A DNA stretch of 45,616 nucleotides from Flexilinea sp. (GCA_026645735.1 JAPKMT010000024.1:1-45616); one strand, 5' to 3'; shown: positions 8,354 through 17,518, numbered from the stretch's first letter. A program made the numbers and translations. The notes: generated by a model not told the origin, from the sequence alone.

Positions 8354-9205
8354 ATGGATTCGCGCATTATTACATTATCAATCAATCAAAAAGAAAAGCT
8401 TGAGGAATTCCTTCTTCAAGCTTTTTTCATTCAGGAACATTTGGATTGGTTAGATTTAGATGCCATAATCAATGAGGGATATTGCTATCTCCTCATCGAA
8501 AAAGAAGAAGCGGTTGCCGCTTTAGGATTTACAGAAAATTCACCTGGAGTTTTCTGGATACAATTTTTTTACACAAAAAATCCTTACAAAAAAATAAGGA
8601 AACGATGGAACATTCTGTATTCCTATGCGAAATCTCATTTTCTTTTTTATCAACCTTTGATCGCATCGCTTCCAACATCAAAAATATTTGAGGAAATCCT
8701 AAATTCCAATGGATATTGCTTTTTTGAGGAATTTTTGCAGCTTGAATGTCACCTTTTGAAAGCAAATATGAATCCTTCAGAAACGAATGATATAACGATC
8801 CGGAATATGTACATGGATGATATCAATTCCGTAACAATATTATGTGAAAAAGCTTTCTCTCCTTTGTGGCGACTTACGAAAAAGAATTTGATAAATGCCT
8901 ACAAGCAATCTGATTATGCAATTGTCGCGGAAAACAATGAAAAAACAATCATTGGCTATTTGCTTGGGGTAACAGAAGACCATTCTGCGCATTTATCCAG
9001 GATTGCTGTAGATCCATTTATCCAGAATTCTGGTCTTGGATTCTTATTGTTGAATCATTTTATTAAGCATTATCAAGAATTAGGTATAGCTGATTTTTCC
9101 GTAAATACACCATCACGCAACCTGGCTGCAATTGCATTATATAAAAAAGCCGGTTTTTTTATTACCGGCGAATCAATACCTGTCTACGTACTCAATATAA
9201 GATAA
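8354..9205 (+). CDS. GNAT-family N-acetyltransferase, probably tandem-domain
   Basis: A 283-aa protein. The C-terminal ~140 residues are a clear GNAT fold: an opening strand ITIRNMYMDDINSVTILCEKAF, a central AHLSRIAVDPFIQNSGLGFLLL segment (acetyl-CoA loop, degenerate Q/R-x-x-G-x-G as QNSGLG), and the closing SVNTPSRNLAAIALYKKAGFF typical of RimI-like enzymes. The N-terminal half has a similar size and strand order but no acetyl-CoA loop, so it may be a degenerate second GNAT domain. It starts 9 bases after parB and may be translated from the same mRNA. The gene converges on the DUF554 gene with only two bases between stops. The substrate is unknown. Confidence 0.8.
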   Translation: MDSRIITLSINQKEKLEEFLLQAFFIQEHLDWLDLDAIINEGYCYLLIEKEEAVAALGFTENSPGVFWIQFFYTKNPYKKIRKRWNILYSYAKSHFLFYQPLIASLPTSKIFEEILNSNGYCFFEEFLQLECHLLKANMNPSETNDITIRNMYMDDINSVTILCEKAFSPLWRLTKKNLINAYKQSDYAIVAENNEKTIIGYLLGVTEDHSAHLSRIAVDPFIQNSGLGFLLLNHFIKHYQELGIADFSVNTPSRNLAAIALYKKAGFFITGESIPVYVLNIR

Positions 9206-9207
9206 TA

Positions 9208-9921
9208 TTAAGAAAATCTTGCGATAACCCAAACAAGAACTGGTGTGATAATCAAAGCAGGAATCATACTGGATACACGAATTTTTTTGATGTTCATCAT
9301 GCTTGAAAGTGCAATTGCGCCAAGCATGATTCCCCCGGTCGCAGTCATTTCTGCGATCATAGACTCAGACATCAAAGCTTGCGCATTACCGGCTAATAAA
9401 CTGATAAGACCCTGATAGATAAAAATTGGAATAACAGAAAAAGCAACGCCAAAACCGAGGGTAGAAGCAAAGACGATGGATGTAATTCCATCCAAAATGG
9501 ATTTGATTGCCAGCAGGCTATAATCTCCGGATAATCCATCCTGGATGGATCCGAGGATGCTGACCGGGCCAATTCCAAACAGCAATGTGGCAGTAAGAAA
9601 TGCCTGAATAAATCGCTCTTTTCCGCCACTTCGCTCTTTTCCGAAAACTTTTTCCGAAAATTGTTGGAATTTTCCGCCAAGCTGTTCGAGGCCCTTTTCA
9701 ATGTTCCACCATTCACCTAAACAGGTACCAATAACAAGTCCGATCAAACTGATCGTACTATTATCAGATTTTAAGAACATGCTGCAGCCCAGAAAAAATG
9801 TAAAAATTCCAATTCCGGCTATTATCGTGTTTTTTAAATTTTCAGTAAATTTTTTTCCTAATAACAAACCGATAATCGTACCTAAGATTATCGCAACGAC
9901 ATTGAGAATTGTCCCTGTCAT
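9208..9921 (-). CDS. DUF554 family integral membrane protein (YdfK/YqgA-like)
   Basis: A 237-aa membrane protein starting MTGTILNVVAIILGTIIGLLLG, the standard DUF554 opening, with six or seven helices and the family's conserved segments FLGCSMFL, GLVIGTCLGEWWNIEKGLE and LLFGIGPVSILGSIQDGLSGDYSLLAIKSILDGITS. DUF554 proteins have no proven function; transport is often suggested. The frame extends to a TTG at 9942, but ATG 9921 matches the family start. It lies downstream of the solute-binding protein gene on the same strand, about 55 bases away, so co-transcription is possible, but a functional link is not evident. Confidence 0.9.
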   Translation of the reverse strand: MTGTILNVVAIILGTIIGLLLGKKFTENLKNTIIAGIGIFTFFLGCSMFLKSDNSTISLIGLVIGTCLGEWWNIEKGLEQLGGKFQQFSEKVFGKERSGGKERFIQAFLTATLLFGIGPVSILGSIQDGLSGDYSLLAIKSILDGITSIVFASTLGFGVAFSVIPIFIYQGLISLLAGNAQALMSESMIAEMTATGGIMLGAIALSSMMNIKKIRVSSMIPALIITPVLVWVIARFS

Positions 9922-9976
9922 ATAGATTTTCGGAATTGACAAAGAAGAAATCTGCTTTCAGTTTTGCTCTTATTCC

Positions 9977-11677
9977 TTACTTTTCCCCTAAATTATTTTC
10001 ATTAAATTCTTCACTAAGAGTCGTTCGTGACACAATATACCAGGATTCAATATTCTGAAATCTATCGGATATCCGATATAACGGTCCGACACTGACACCT
10101 TTTACTTTGGAATTGATTGCAAAGTTGAACACAGGATTATAAAGTGGAAGCGCTGGAAGTTCTTCAGCGAAAACCACCTGGAAATTTCGATATAAGCGTT
10201 CACGTTCTGCTTGATCGGTCTCAACTCTGCCGGTCTCCAGGTATTGGCTGACGACGCGATTGTTCCATTGAGAATAATTTTGGCCGTTGGAAATTTGTGT
10301 TTGATCCCAAAACGGATATGGATCAGGATCCGGAGAATTTGACATGTTCAGGTCTATCAATGCAGATTCGAATTCTCTTTTTTCAAGTCTCGAATTGATT
10401 AATTCATCATATGGAACAGCTTCAAGATTGACCAAAATATTTATGACAGCCCAATCTTGTTGAATCATCTCAGCTGCTTTTCGATGCATATCATCATCCG
10501 GGTATAGCAAAGTGAAATTTAGCGTAATACCATCTTTTGATCGTACCTGATCCTGTTCATTTGCCAGAATAAAACCGGCCGATTTCAACAATTCACGTGC
10601 TTTATAGGAATCGTATTCGACTTTTGGTATTCCATTGTAATAAGCCCAGTTTCCAGTCAGAATAGGACCATGAGAAATAAGAGCCTGTCCATTCAAAACA
10701 GACTGAACCAGCTTTGTCCGGTTCAATCCCATTAATAATGCACGTCTGACATTTACATCTTGAAAAAACTTAACAGTATTGTTATCCAGATTGAAAAGAA
10801 CCATAGACTGAAGAGGAAGACGAGATGTGTATAACGATAGATTCGGTTCGGTTAATACGGACGAAAGAATATCATCCGAAACATAACTGATCCCATCTAC
10901 GATACTTTGTTGAAAAGCCTGAAATGCCAGAATGCTGTCTTGATAATAAAAAAACTGAATTTCATCCAGGAAAGGTCTTGTTCCAAAATACATTGAATTG
11001 TTTTTTAAAATAATTCCAGAAATACTGGATCCATTTAATTTTAATTCATCTAACCGAAAAGGACCGCTGCCAATCGGTTGAATATTCATTTTGGATTCAA
11101 CCATGTCTGCAAAAGTCAAATTTCCCCAGATATGGCGCGGCAAAATCCCAATGCTCAGATAATCCAAAAAAGGTGCATAAGCTTCTTCCAGAACAAACTG
11201 AACGGTTTGAGTATCTAAAGCCTTAATTTCAATTTTTTCCCAGAAAGATATAAGATCATCCGGAAGATATCCGGATCCTTGCTTCAACATATTGTATGTA
11301 AATACGACATCTTCTGCTATCACAGGTTGTCCATCATGCCATTTCGCGTTTGGATTCAATGCAAAATTATAAATTTTTCCATCCATGGAGATGCCCCATG
11401 AAGCAGCAAGATCCTTCATAGGTAGGCCTCGTGAATCGAATTTAATCAGACCACTGTAAATAAGACGGCAGATATCTTGATCAGCTTGATTGTAATAGGA
11501 GAGCAAAGGATTTAATCGTTGTAGCGAACCGACTAAACCTTCTTTATAAATCCCCCCCCTTGTAGGCTGGGATTCAAATATTTGGATTGGACCTGTGGTG
11601 GTATCACTTAATAGCAATATCCCGACAACCAAACCCGTAAGGAATATGATAATTAATTGCCATCGCAGTTTTTTCAT
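9977..11677 (-). CDS. ABC-transporter solute-binding protein, family 5 (peptide/nickel type), membrane-anchored
   Basis: A 566-aa exported protein: a basic N-terminus and hydrophobic helix (KKLRWQLIIIFLTGLVVGILLL) with no lipobox Cys, so probably held by an uncleaved anchor, then an SBP_bac_5 domain. Family hallmarks are RGGIYKEGLVGSLQRLNPLL, LIYSGLIKFD, LAASWGISMDGKIYNFALNPNAKWHDGQPVIAEDVVFTYNML and DPYPFWDQTQ. These proteins capture peptides or similar ligands for an Opp/Dpp-type importer. No permease or ATPase genes of that type are adjacent, so its partner lies elsewhere or it acts alone. It sits beyond the terminator that follows secG and so must have its own promoter, which I could not identify. 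The absent lipobox is unusual for a monoderm-type solute receptor. Confidence 0.9.
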   Translation of the reverse strand: MKKLRWQLIIIFLTGLVVGILLLSDTTTGPIQIFESQPTRGGIYKEGLVGSLQRLNPLLSYYNQADQDICRLIYSGLIKFDSRGLPMKDLAASWGISMDGKIYNFALNPNAKWHDGQPVIAEDVVFTYNMLKQGSGYLPDDLISFWEKIEIKALDTQTVQFVLEEAYAPFLDYLSIGILPRHIWGNLTFADMVESKMNIQPIGSGPFRLDELKLNGSSISGIILKNNSMYFGTRPFLDEIQFFYYQDSILAFQAFQQSIVDGISYVSDDILSSVLTEPNLSLYTSRLPLQSMVLFNLDNNTVKFFQDVNVRRALLMGLNRTKLVQSVLNGQALISHGPILTGNWAYYNGIPKVEYDSYKARELLKSAGFILANEQDQVRSKDGITLNFTLLYPDDDMHRKAAEMIQQDWAVINILVNLEAVPYDELINSRLEKREFESALIDLNMSNSPDPDPYPFWDQTQISNGQNYSQWNNRVVSQYLETGRVETDQAERERLYRNFQVVFAEELPALPLYNPVFNFAINSKVKGVSVGPLYRISDRFQNIESWYIVSRTTLSEEFNENNLGEK

Positions 11678-11769
11678 GCTTCTAATTCTAATTGTTTATA
11701 AGCGTAAATGAAAGGTACTTATCAAAAAGATGTAGCCCCTCAAATTAACGAATTTTTTTTCTTTCATTC

Positions 11770-11800
11770 AAAAAAAAAGAGCTTCTGATATTAGAAGCTC
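11770..11800 (-). terminator. Rho-independent terminator of secG
   Basis: On the minus strand the 8-bp stem GAGCTTCT/AGAAGCTC (11793-11800 with 11779-11786) has a 6-base loop and is followed by eight or more T (11778 downward), beginning 21 bases after the secG stop. Confidence 0.9.
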
Positions 11801-11820
11801 TCCTTTTTCAATAAAATCAA

Positions 11821-12042
11821 TTAGAAAATCAATACACTTGTTACAACCAATACAACTAATAATGCACTGAATCCAATTGTCACGTAAAACAATATTTTCT
11901 CAACACCTCGGCGGGCGGAAAAAACTGCACCGGGTTCGCTTCCAGTCAGACTGCCCATCCCAACTCCCCGATTTTGTAAAACAACACAGATTACGGTTGC
12001 AATTGATGTAATGATCAGCGCTATATCAAAAAAAGTTTTCAT
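11821..12042 (-). CDS. secG: Preprotein translocase subunit SecG
   Basis: A 73-aa protein with two transmembrane helices (residues about 3-22 and 48-71) flanking the conserved loop VLQNRGVGMGSLTG...GAVFSARRGVEKIL. SecG joins SecYE and improves SecA-driven export. ATG 12042 is preceded by GGAGGG at the right distance. The frame is open to 12105, but that extension would begin upstream of the mapped -10 box and so cannot be in the transcript. It is transcribed alone, between its own promoter and terminator. Confidence 0.93.
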   Translation of the reverse strand: MKTFFDIALIITSIATVICVVLQNRGVGMGSLTGSEPGAVFSARRGVEKILFYVTIGFSALLVVLVVTSVLIF

Positions 12043-12072
12043 CCATTCCCTCCACAATTCTTTAGCGCTCTG

Positions 12073-12102
12073 ATTATACTCTGTTTCTTCTAAAACAGTC
12101 AA
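12073..12102 (-). promoter_or_regulatory. Sigma-70-type promoter of secG
   Basis: Minus-strand TTGACT (12102-12097), 18-base spacer, TATAAT (12078-12073). Transcription should begin near 12066, leaving about 24 bases of leader before the secG ATG with GGAGGG. It lies 15 bases from the edge of the palindromic element at 12118. Confidence 0.85.
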
Positions 12103-12117
12103 CAATTCTTACACATG

Positions 12118-12241
12118 CTGAAATTCGAAATTTGATAAAAACGTTTGAGAAAAAAAGAGAAAACTTGTTGTAGTGTTGTTTTTACGCAATGCGTAAAAAT
12201 AACACTACAACAAATAATTCTCCCCATATATCGAATCGCTG
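12118..12241. mobile_element. Palindromic MITE-like element, copy 1
   Basis: A 124-bp member of the family also found at 17748, 33013 and 43411. The left end (CTGAAATTCGAAATTTGA) and right end (CATATATCGAATCGCTG) are imperfect inverted repeats. The centre is a 24-bp hairpin, arms 12165-12188 and 12190-12213, with one mismatch (G-U in RNA) and a single-base spacer. The flanks TTACACATG (12109-12117) and CGACACAAG (12242-12250) match at 6 of 9 positions, as expected of an older, eroded target duplication. It lies between the divergent secG and PHP genes. It has no coding capacity of its own, but an open frame entering it falsely extends the PHP gene. Confidence 0.85.
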
Positions 12242-12386
12242 CGACACAAGTTCAGCAATTTTTAAAATTTTGTTTTGCTTTTCGGATCCACTGAGAAATC
12301 GTAAAGAATCATTGTACAATTCTTCCATATATCATGAAAACGAGGAGGATCATCTATATGTATGTTCAAGCCTCAGAGAGGAACGT

Positions 12387-13451
12387 ATGGAAGAAATCAC
12401 TGTAAATTTACACAACCATTCCACGATGTCAGATGGAAGCGGATCGTATTATGAAATTGCTCAAGCTGGCCTTGATGCCGGTATTGATGTCATCATTACA
12501 ACGGATCACAATATCTTTGTTCAAAATAATGATAAGTATTTTTATCGGGATGGAAAAAGAGTACTTTTATTGATCGGTGAAGAAATCCATAATCCAGAAA
12601 ATCCTCGCCAAAATCATATTCTGATATTAAATTATGGTAAAGAAATATCTACATATGCATCCGATCTTCAAATTTTGATTGATGTTGCCAATAAAGCACA
12701 GTCGATCAGTATTATTGCTCATCCTTTTGATCAAGGTGTTACTTTTTTGCGAGAGCCTTCAATCCCCTGGAAAAACTGGGATGTAAAAAATTTTACTGGG
12801 CTGGAAATTTTTAATTTTTCATCAGAGTTCAAATCCCAATCCAAAAATTTTTTCCAGGGAATAAAAAATATTCTGAATCCGAAATCTTTTCCAGTAGGTC
12901 CTGACGAAAACAGCATTTTAAAGTGGGATGAATTACTGTGCAATGGATTTTCGGTAAATGCATATGCTGCTTCAGATGGACATCAAAAAATCAGAAAAAT
13001 CGGTCCTTTTCGTTACATAGCCTTCCCTTATTATTACCATTTTTCATCTCTTAACAATCATCTCTATATTCTTGAAGAGTTGAGTGGGAATCTTCAGAAA
13101 GACAAAGAATTGATTTACAATTCTCTCAAAACAGGTTGTTCCTTTATCGGATTAGATCTTGTTGCACCAACAAGAGGTTTTCGTTTCTTTGCTGAGGGAG
13201 AATACAAAAAAGCCTGGCCCGGAGAAAAAATACAAATTCGAAATGGTGTGACATTAAAAATTGACATTCCCCGGGAGTCAATTTGCCGATTAATCCATAA
13301 TGGAAACATCCTCCGGCATTGGGAAAAAATAAAATCCGTACCGGTAAATGTCACCGAACCTGGTTATTATCGTGTGGAATGCTATTTACCTTATCGGCAA
13401 AAATTACGAGGTTGGATTTATTCAAATCCAATTTATATATTAAAAGGATAA
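12387..13451 (+). CDS. PHP-domain metal-dependent phosphoesterase-like protein
   Basis: A 354-aa protein with the PHP (polymerase and histidinol phosphatase) fold. The metal ligands are visible as HNHSTMSDGSGS (His 9 and 11), IITTDHN, EEIHNP, IIAHPFD and a late AASDGHQ. Residues after about 265 (PGEKIQIRNGVTLKIDIP ... GYYRVECYLPYRQKLRGWIYSNPIYI) form a beta-rich C-terminal domain seen with this PHP subfamily. The reaction is probably hydrolysis of a phosphoester; the substrate is unknown. ATG 12387 follows AGAGAGGAACGT. The frame is open to 12189, but those 66 codons come from the palindromic element and its flank and are rejected. The YbaK gene follows after 8 bases and the DUF2085 gene overlaps that, so the three form one operon. 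Confidence 0.85.
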   Translation: MEEITVNLHNHSTMSDGSGSYYEIAQAGLDAGIDVIITTDHNIFVQNNDKYFYRDGKRVLLLIGEEIHNPENPRQNHILILNYGKEISTYASDLQILIDVANKAQSISIIAHPFDQGVTFLREPSIPWKNWDVKNFTGLEIFNFSSEFKSQSKNFFQGIKNILNPKSFPVGPDENSILKWDELLCNGFSVNAYAASDGHQKIRKIGPFRYIAFPYYYHFSSLNNHLYILEELSGNLQKDKELIYNSLKTGCSFIGLDLVAPTRGFRFFAEGEYKKAWPGEKIQIRNGVTLKIDIPRESICRLIHNGNILRHWEKIKSVPVNVTEPGYYRVECYLPYRQKLRGWIYSNPIYILKG

Positions 13452-13459
13452 ATGTCAAA

Positions 13460-13960
13460 ATGGCGGTCCAAAACAATGTAACCCGTTTTCTTCAATCAAA
13501 AAAAATTTTATTTACGACACTTGAATCGGAACCTATTAAACGAAGTGCTCAAGAGACTGCTGCCTTATTCCACCTGGATCCAAATATTGTCTATAAGACT
13601 ATCGTAGTTACTCGTTTGAGTTCTGGAAAAAATCTTTTGATTGTTACACCTGGTCCGTTCGAAGTTGATCTAAAAAAAGTAGCAACAGTAATTCAGGAAA
13701 AAAAAGTTCGAATTCCCACCCAAAATGAGGCTGAAGCAATAACAAAGCTCCAGGCAGGAGGAATCTCTCCCTTGGCATTATTGAAACATGGTTTTGAGAT
13801 TTTCGTTCATCAGACGATCATGCATCAGGAGGAAATTGCAGTTTCCGGAGGACAACGCGGGTTGACAATTCTATTGCCCTCGAAAGACTTTTTACGAGTT
13901 ACAAGAGCGAAAGTTGCTGATCTTGCATCCATTAATCAAAAAGATGCTACGGTTTTATGA
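13460..13960 (+). CDS. ybaK: YbaK/EbsC-type aminoacyl-tRNA deacylase
   Basis: A 166-aa protein of the YbaK (Cys-tRNA(Pro) deacylase) group: N-terminal TRFLQSKKI, the catalytic lysine in IVYKTIVV (about residue 47), then KVRIPTQNEAEAITKLQAGGISPLALL and the closing AVSGGQRGLTILLPSKDFLRVTRAKVADL. It hydrolyses mischarged tRNA, in YbaK's case Cys-tRNA(Pro). ATG 13460 is preceded by AAAGGA at 12 bases; the frame is open further upstream, but that part lies inside the PHP gene. Its stop overlaps the next start by four bases (ATGA), indicating coupled translation. Confidence 0.9.
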   Translation: MAVQNNVTRFLQSKKILFTTLESEPIKRSAQETAALFHLDPNIVYKTIVVTRLSSGKNLLIVTPGPFEVDLKKVATVIQEKKVRIPTQNEAEAITKLQAGGISPLALLKHGFEIFVHQTIMHQEEIAVSGGQRGLTILLPSKDFLRVTRAKVADLASINQKDATVL

Positions 13961-14760
13961 AAAAAATTGTGTTATCCCGGGCTATCTTTATAACCGAAAT
14001 AATAATCCTGTTTTTCTTGTTCGGTATGTGGTTTGCTGCCACGCTTCCTGGATTTTATAATAAAATCAATGCTGTCGGATATGCTTTTTGTCACCAATTT
14101 CCAAATCGATCATTTCTGATTGGTGATATACAATCTGCGTTTTGTCATCGCTGTACTGGGCAATGGGCAGGGATTCTGTTTGCCAGTATCTGGCAGGTGC
14201 CATTGGGAAAATATCAGAAAATATTTTCATACCCGAAGATTCTATTTATCATTTTCAGTTTTTTATTTTTTTTGATTGATGTCGTAAATGGAACGATTCT
14301 GTATAATTTTTACCCGGAAAAGTGTTTCTATGAGCCATCCGCATTAATTCGGTCGATCAGTGGTATGTTTGTTGGAACATCTTGTTCATTTTTAATTATT
14401 CCAATATTTAATAATGTCTACTGGAATCAGGGAATTTCACGTGTTCAGACAGCAAAAAAAATATGGCTGATATCAGGCTTATTTTTTTCCGAATTCATTG
14501 TTCTGATCCTGCTGTTTTCAGAAAATAAAATCCTTTTAAGTATCATTGATTTTTTAATTGCATTTTCTGCAATCTTATTTTTAGGATTAATCTATACTGT
14601 CCTAATGATGCTTATTCTACGCATGGAATTTCAATTTTCTTCTCTATGGGAAGGGAAAAATTTGTTGTTGCTGGGATTCTCCATTGCAATCGTTCAAATT
14701 CTTCTTATTAGTTTTGTCCGGTTCCAAATTACTCAATTTTGGTATTGGCCGGCATCCTGA
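13957..14760 (+). CDS. DUF2085 family membrane protein
   Basis: A 267-aa membrane protein with about seven helices. The family signature is clear: FCHQFPNRSFLIGDIQSAFCHRCTGQWAG (residues 44-73), in which the paired Cys-His and Cys-x-x-Cys residues near the membrane surface suggest a metal or heme site. No activity is established for DUF2085. Its start overlaps the ybaK stop and it converges with the ABC ATPase gene with three bases between the stops, leaving no room for an intergenic terminator. Confidence 0.88.
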   Translation: MKKIVLSRAIFITEIIILFFLFGMWFAATLPGFYNKINAVGYAFCHQFPNRSFLIGDIQSAFCHRCTGQWAGILFASIWQVPLGKYQKIFSYPKILFIIFSFLFFLIDVVNGTILYNFYPEKCFYEPSALIRSISGMFVGTSCSFLIIPIFNNVYWNQGISRVQTAKKIWLISGLFFSEFIVLILLFSENKILLSIIDFLIAFSAILFLGLIYTVLMMLILRMEFQFSSLWEGKNLLLLGFSIAIVQILLISFVRFQITQFWYWPAS

Positions 14761-14763
14761 TAT

Positions 14764-15804
14764 TCACAGAAAAAAATGCAAATCTTGAATGTGGTATCCA
14801 ATTTTCAACATTTGGTTAACAGGACAAGATTTATAACTATGAAAAGTAAATTCTTTTTGTTCTTCAATTAAAACTTTTATCTCATATTCATAACCGCGAA
14901 ATATGTTCTGGTTGACTCTTCCTTTGAGACAATATGTGTTTTCACAGGAATCCTGAGAAAAATCACCATCCTGAAAAAATATGTGTATCACCTGGCCTTT
15001 TTTTGATGAAATATGCAAAGGCAGTGGAAAAACATATTCAGCACTCGGAAATGAAACCCGAACAGAATTCTCCCCAGTATCTTCTCCTTGAAGAATATTA
15101 TTCAGGCCGAAGAAATTGGCTGTCCATAAAGATTCAGGATTTCGATATACTGTATCCGGGACACCATATTGGGTAATGATCCCATGGTTTAATAATGCAA
15201 TCTTATCAGCTAAAACAAAGGCTTCCTCCTGGTCATGTGTCACGTATATTGCCGGTATACCATTTTCTCCTAAAATACTTCGTAATTCCTCGAGTAATGT
15301 CTGCCGCAATGTGTGATCCAATGCCCCTAATGGTTCATCCAGCATTATTAATCGCGGTTGCGGAGCGATTGCTCTGGCTAATGCAACGCGTTGCTGTTCG
15401 CCCCCGGATAATTCAGTGATTTTTCGCTCAGCGAAGGACAACATTCCGACCTGTTTCAGGCATAATTCCACTCTTTCATGTATCGCAGTTTTTGAGAGTT
15501 TTTGCATTTTCAATCCAAAAGCAATATTTTCATAAACATTATGATGCGGAAAAAGTGCATAATCCTGAAACATAAGTCCAAAATTTCTTTTATGGGCAGG
15601 AACTTCTGATAAATCGTATTCATTCCATTGAATTTCGCCGCTTTGCGGTTTTTCCAAACCAGCGATCAATCGCAGAATTGTGCTTTTACCGCTCCCGCTC
15701 GGTCCAAGCAGACAAATGATTTCATGTTCACCCACCGAAAGATTGATGCCGTTCAGTAATGGTTTTTCATCATATTGATAACAAACGCTTGATAATTTCA
15801 GCAT
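14764..15804 (-). CDS. ABC transporter ATP-binding protein (FbpC/PotA/ThiQ-type)
   Basis: A 346-aa importer ATPase: Walker A GPSGSGKST (residues 34-42), Q-loop FQDYALFPH, signature LSGGEQQRVALARA, Walker B RLIMLDEPLGALD and switch His in YVTHDQEEA, followed by a ~110-residue TOBE-type regulatory domain. It pairs with the fused permease encoded 58 bases upstream on the same strand. ATPases of this group energise ferric iron, thiamine, spermidine/putrescine or phosphonate uptake. The ligand cannot be told from the ATPase, and no binding-protein gene adjoins it. Confidence 0.9.
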   Translation of the reverse strand: MLKLSSVCYQYDEKPLLNGINLSVGEHEIICLLGPSGSGKSTILRLIAGLEKPQSGEIQWNEYDLSEVPAHKRNFGLMFQDYALFPHHNVYENIAFGLKMQKLSKTAIHERVELCLKQVGMLSFAERKITELSGGEQQRVALARAIAPQPRLIMLDEPLGALDHTLRQTLLEELRSILGENGIPAIYVTHDQEEAFVLADKIALLNHGIITQYGVPDTVYRNPESLWTANFFGLNNILQGEDTGENSVRVSFPSAEYVFPLPLHISSKKGQVIHIFFQDGDFSQDSCENTYCLKGRVNQNIFRGYEYEIKVLIEEQKEFTFHSYKSCPVNQMLKIGYHIQDLHFFL

Positions 15805-15862
15805 AGTTTGAATCCTTCGTTTGCGTTTTTGTCCCTTTTTCTAATTATTACAGAATTCAGAT

Positions 15863-17518
15863 TTATTCTTTTTGATCGACAATAACGATCATAGTCAAAC
15901 AAAAAGTCATTAGAATGGATGCCATTGCCATGGCTTGTCCGTAATTCATTAATCCGGGTTGCCCTAAAAATCGATAGATTGCTATCGGAATAGTCGGTCG
16001 GTCCGGCCGTGTGATGAAAGATGTTGCTCCAAATTCGCCCAGTGAAATGGTGAATGCAAAAATAAATCCATTAATAAGTCCTCGAAATATTATCGGAAAA
16101 TCAATTTTTAAGAAAACCTGTACAGGTGATGCGCCTAATATCGAGGCTGATTGTCTCAATGAATTCGGTATATTGAAAATCGCTGGCTTAATGGACCGAA
16201 TGACAAATGGAAGTGCAATCAAACTATGAGCCAAAGGAATCAGCCATATTTTTTGGATATCTCGTCCGAAATACAACAAATAACCCAGTCCAAGCGTGAC
16301 AGCAGATGTTCCGATCGGTATCATAAAAATCGATTCCAGTTTTCCAGTCCAGGGGAATCGATTTTCTCCAACTACAATAAACAAAGAAATGATTAAAGAA
16401 ATACCTGATGCTGCTATTGCAATACTTAATGAATTTAGAATTGCCTTGATTGGTGGAACAAAAAATATAGAATTTCTTGCGTTAACAAAAAGTTGCTGAT
16501 AATAAACTGTGGTCCAACCCGAAGCTATGGTTGTACGGCTGCTTTCAGAAGGAAAGACATACATGGACCGAAGGAAAAGTGCCAATATTGGTGATATCAG
16601 AAAAATAAACTGCAAACCTAGAATTATAAAGACAACGATTTTTTCCCATCTCAATTCCGGTTTCCGTAAATTTTCTCCGAATATTTTTGGTGCGCGATTT
16701 AGAAGGATTATATGAGAAAGCCGTTTATCGATTAGAGTCACAGCGATAGTAATAATGATCTGAAAAATTGAGAGAATTCCTGCAAGCGGAAGATTCAGCA
16801 TTTGAAGTGCCTGATAATAAATTTCTACTTCAATTGTTCGAAATTTTGGACCTCCCAACAAAAACACGACACCATAGCTCGTGAAATCAAATAAAAAAAT
16901 CAATAGGCATGCAGACAAGATAGATGGTTTTAATTGTGGAAAAACAACTCGAGAAAAAACTTTTAAAGGTGAGGCACCTAAAGTTTTTGCAGCATCCTCG
17001 AGTTTTGAATCAATTTGAGTCCATGAGTTGCCAATGACTCGCAAAACTACCGATGTGTTGTAAAAAACATGTGCAAGAAGAATGATCCAAATAGTATTCA
17101 TCACCTGAACAATCGGTGAAGAGGATCCAGAAACAGACATCCAAATCATGTTAATAAATCCTTTTGGACCTAACAAAGCGTTGAATGCAGCAGCTGTGAC
17201 AACAGTCGGCAGTATAAATGGAATAGTAAATAATGCATTGAATATTTTTTTCCCTGGAAAATTAAACCGAGAAAAAATCCACGCTGTAGGAAATCCAGCA
17301 ATAAGCGTTAATATCGTTGAAATGATTGCCTGCCAAAATGTGAACCAGAATACGTGTCCGATATTAGACCAGTTGATTGTTATTTCATCAGCTAAATATC
17401 TAAATGCACTTCGGAAAATTGAAAATAATGGAAAAAAATAAAGCTCAATTAAAAAAATTAGTGGGATTAGAAAAAAAAGGGATCCAAGTAAATGGTTTTT
17501 ATTGAAGTATTTTCTCAA
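15863..17518 (-). CDS. ABC transporter permease with two fused membrane domains (FbpB/ThiP-type)
   Basis: A 551-aa protein with about twelve helices in two homologous halves. Each half carries an EAA coupling motif: EDAAKTLGASPLKVFSRVVFPQLKPS (about residue 180) and RQSASILGASPVQVFLKIDFPIIFRG (about residue 455). This doubled architecture is that of FbpB (Fe3+), ThiP (thiamine) and related permeases. The start is TTG 17518, preceded by TAGGAAAT at a good distance; no ATG lies within the first helix. The ATPase gene follows it. I saw no TPP riboswitch, Fur-like box or solute-binding gene upstream, so the ligand remains open. Confidence 0.9.
   Translation of the reverse strand: MRKYFNKNHLLGSLFFLIPLIFLIELYFFPLFSIFRSAFRYLADEITINWSNIGHVFWFTFWQAIISTILTLIAGFPTAWIFSRFNFPGKKIFNALFTIPFILPTVVTAAAFNALLGPKGFINMIWMSVSGSSSPIVQVMNTIWIILLAHVFYNTSVVLRVIGNSWTQIDSKLEDAAKTLGASPLKVFSRVVFPQLKPSILSACLLIFLFDFTSYGVVFLLGGPKFRTIEVEIYYQALQMLNLPLAGILSIFQIIITIAVTLIDKRLSHIILLNRAPKIFGENLRKPELRWEKIVVFIILGLQFIFLISPILALFLRSMYVFPSESSRTTIASGWTTVYYQQLFVNARNSIFFVPPIKAILNSLSIAIAASGISLIISLFIVVGENRFPWTGKLESIFMIPIGTSAVTLGLGYLLYFGRDIQKIWLIPLAHSLIALPFVIRSIKPAIFNIPNSLRQSASILGASPVQVFLKIDFPIIFRGLINGFIFAFTISLGEFGATSFITRPDRPTIPIAIYRFLGQPGLMNYGQAMAMASILMTFCLTMIVIVDQKE

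Noticed and set aside
8331..8355. Tandem GATTTTCAAGAT duplication at the parB end
   Set aside because: A two-unit, 13-bp slippage duplication across a stop codon; it changes neither protein's core and needs no special explanation.
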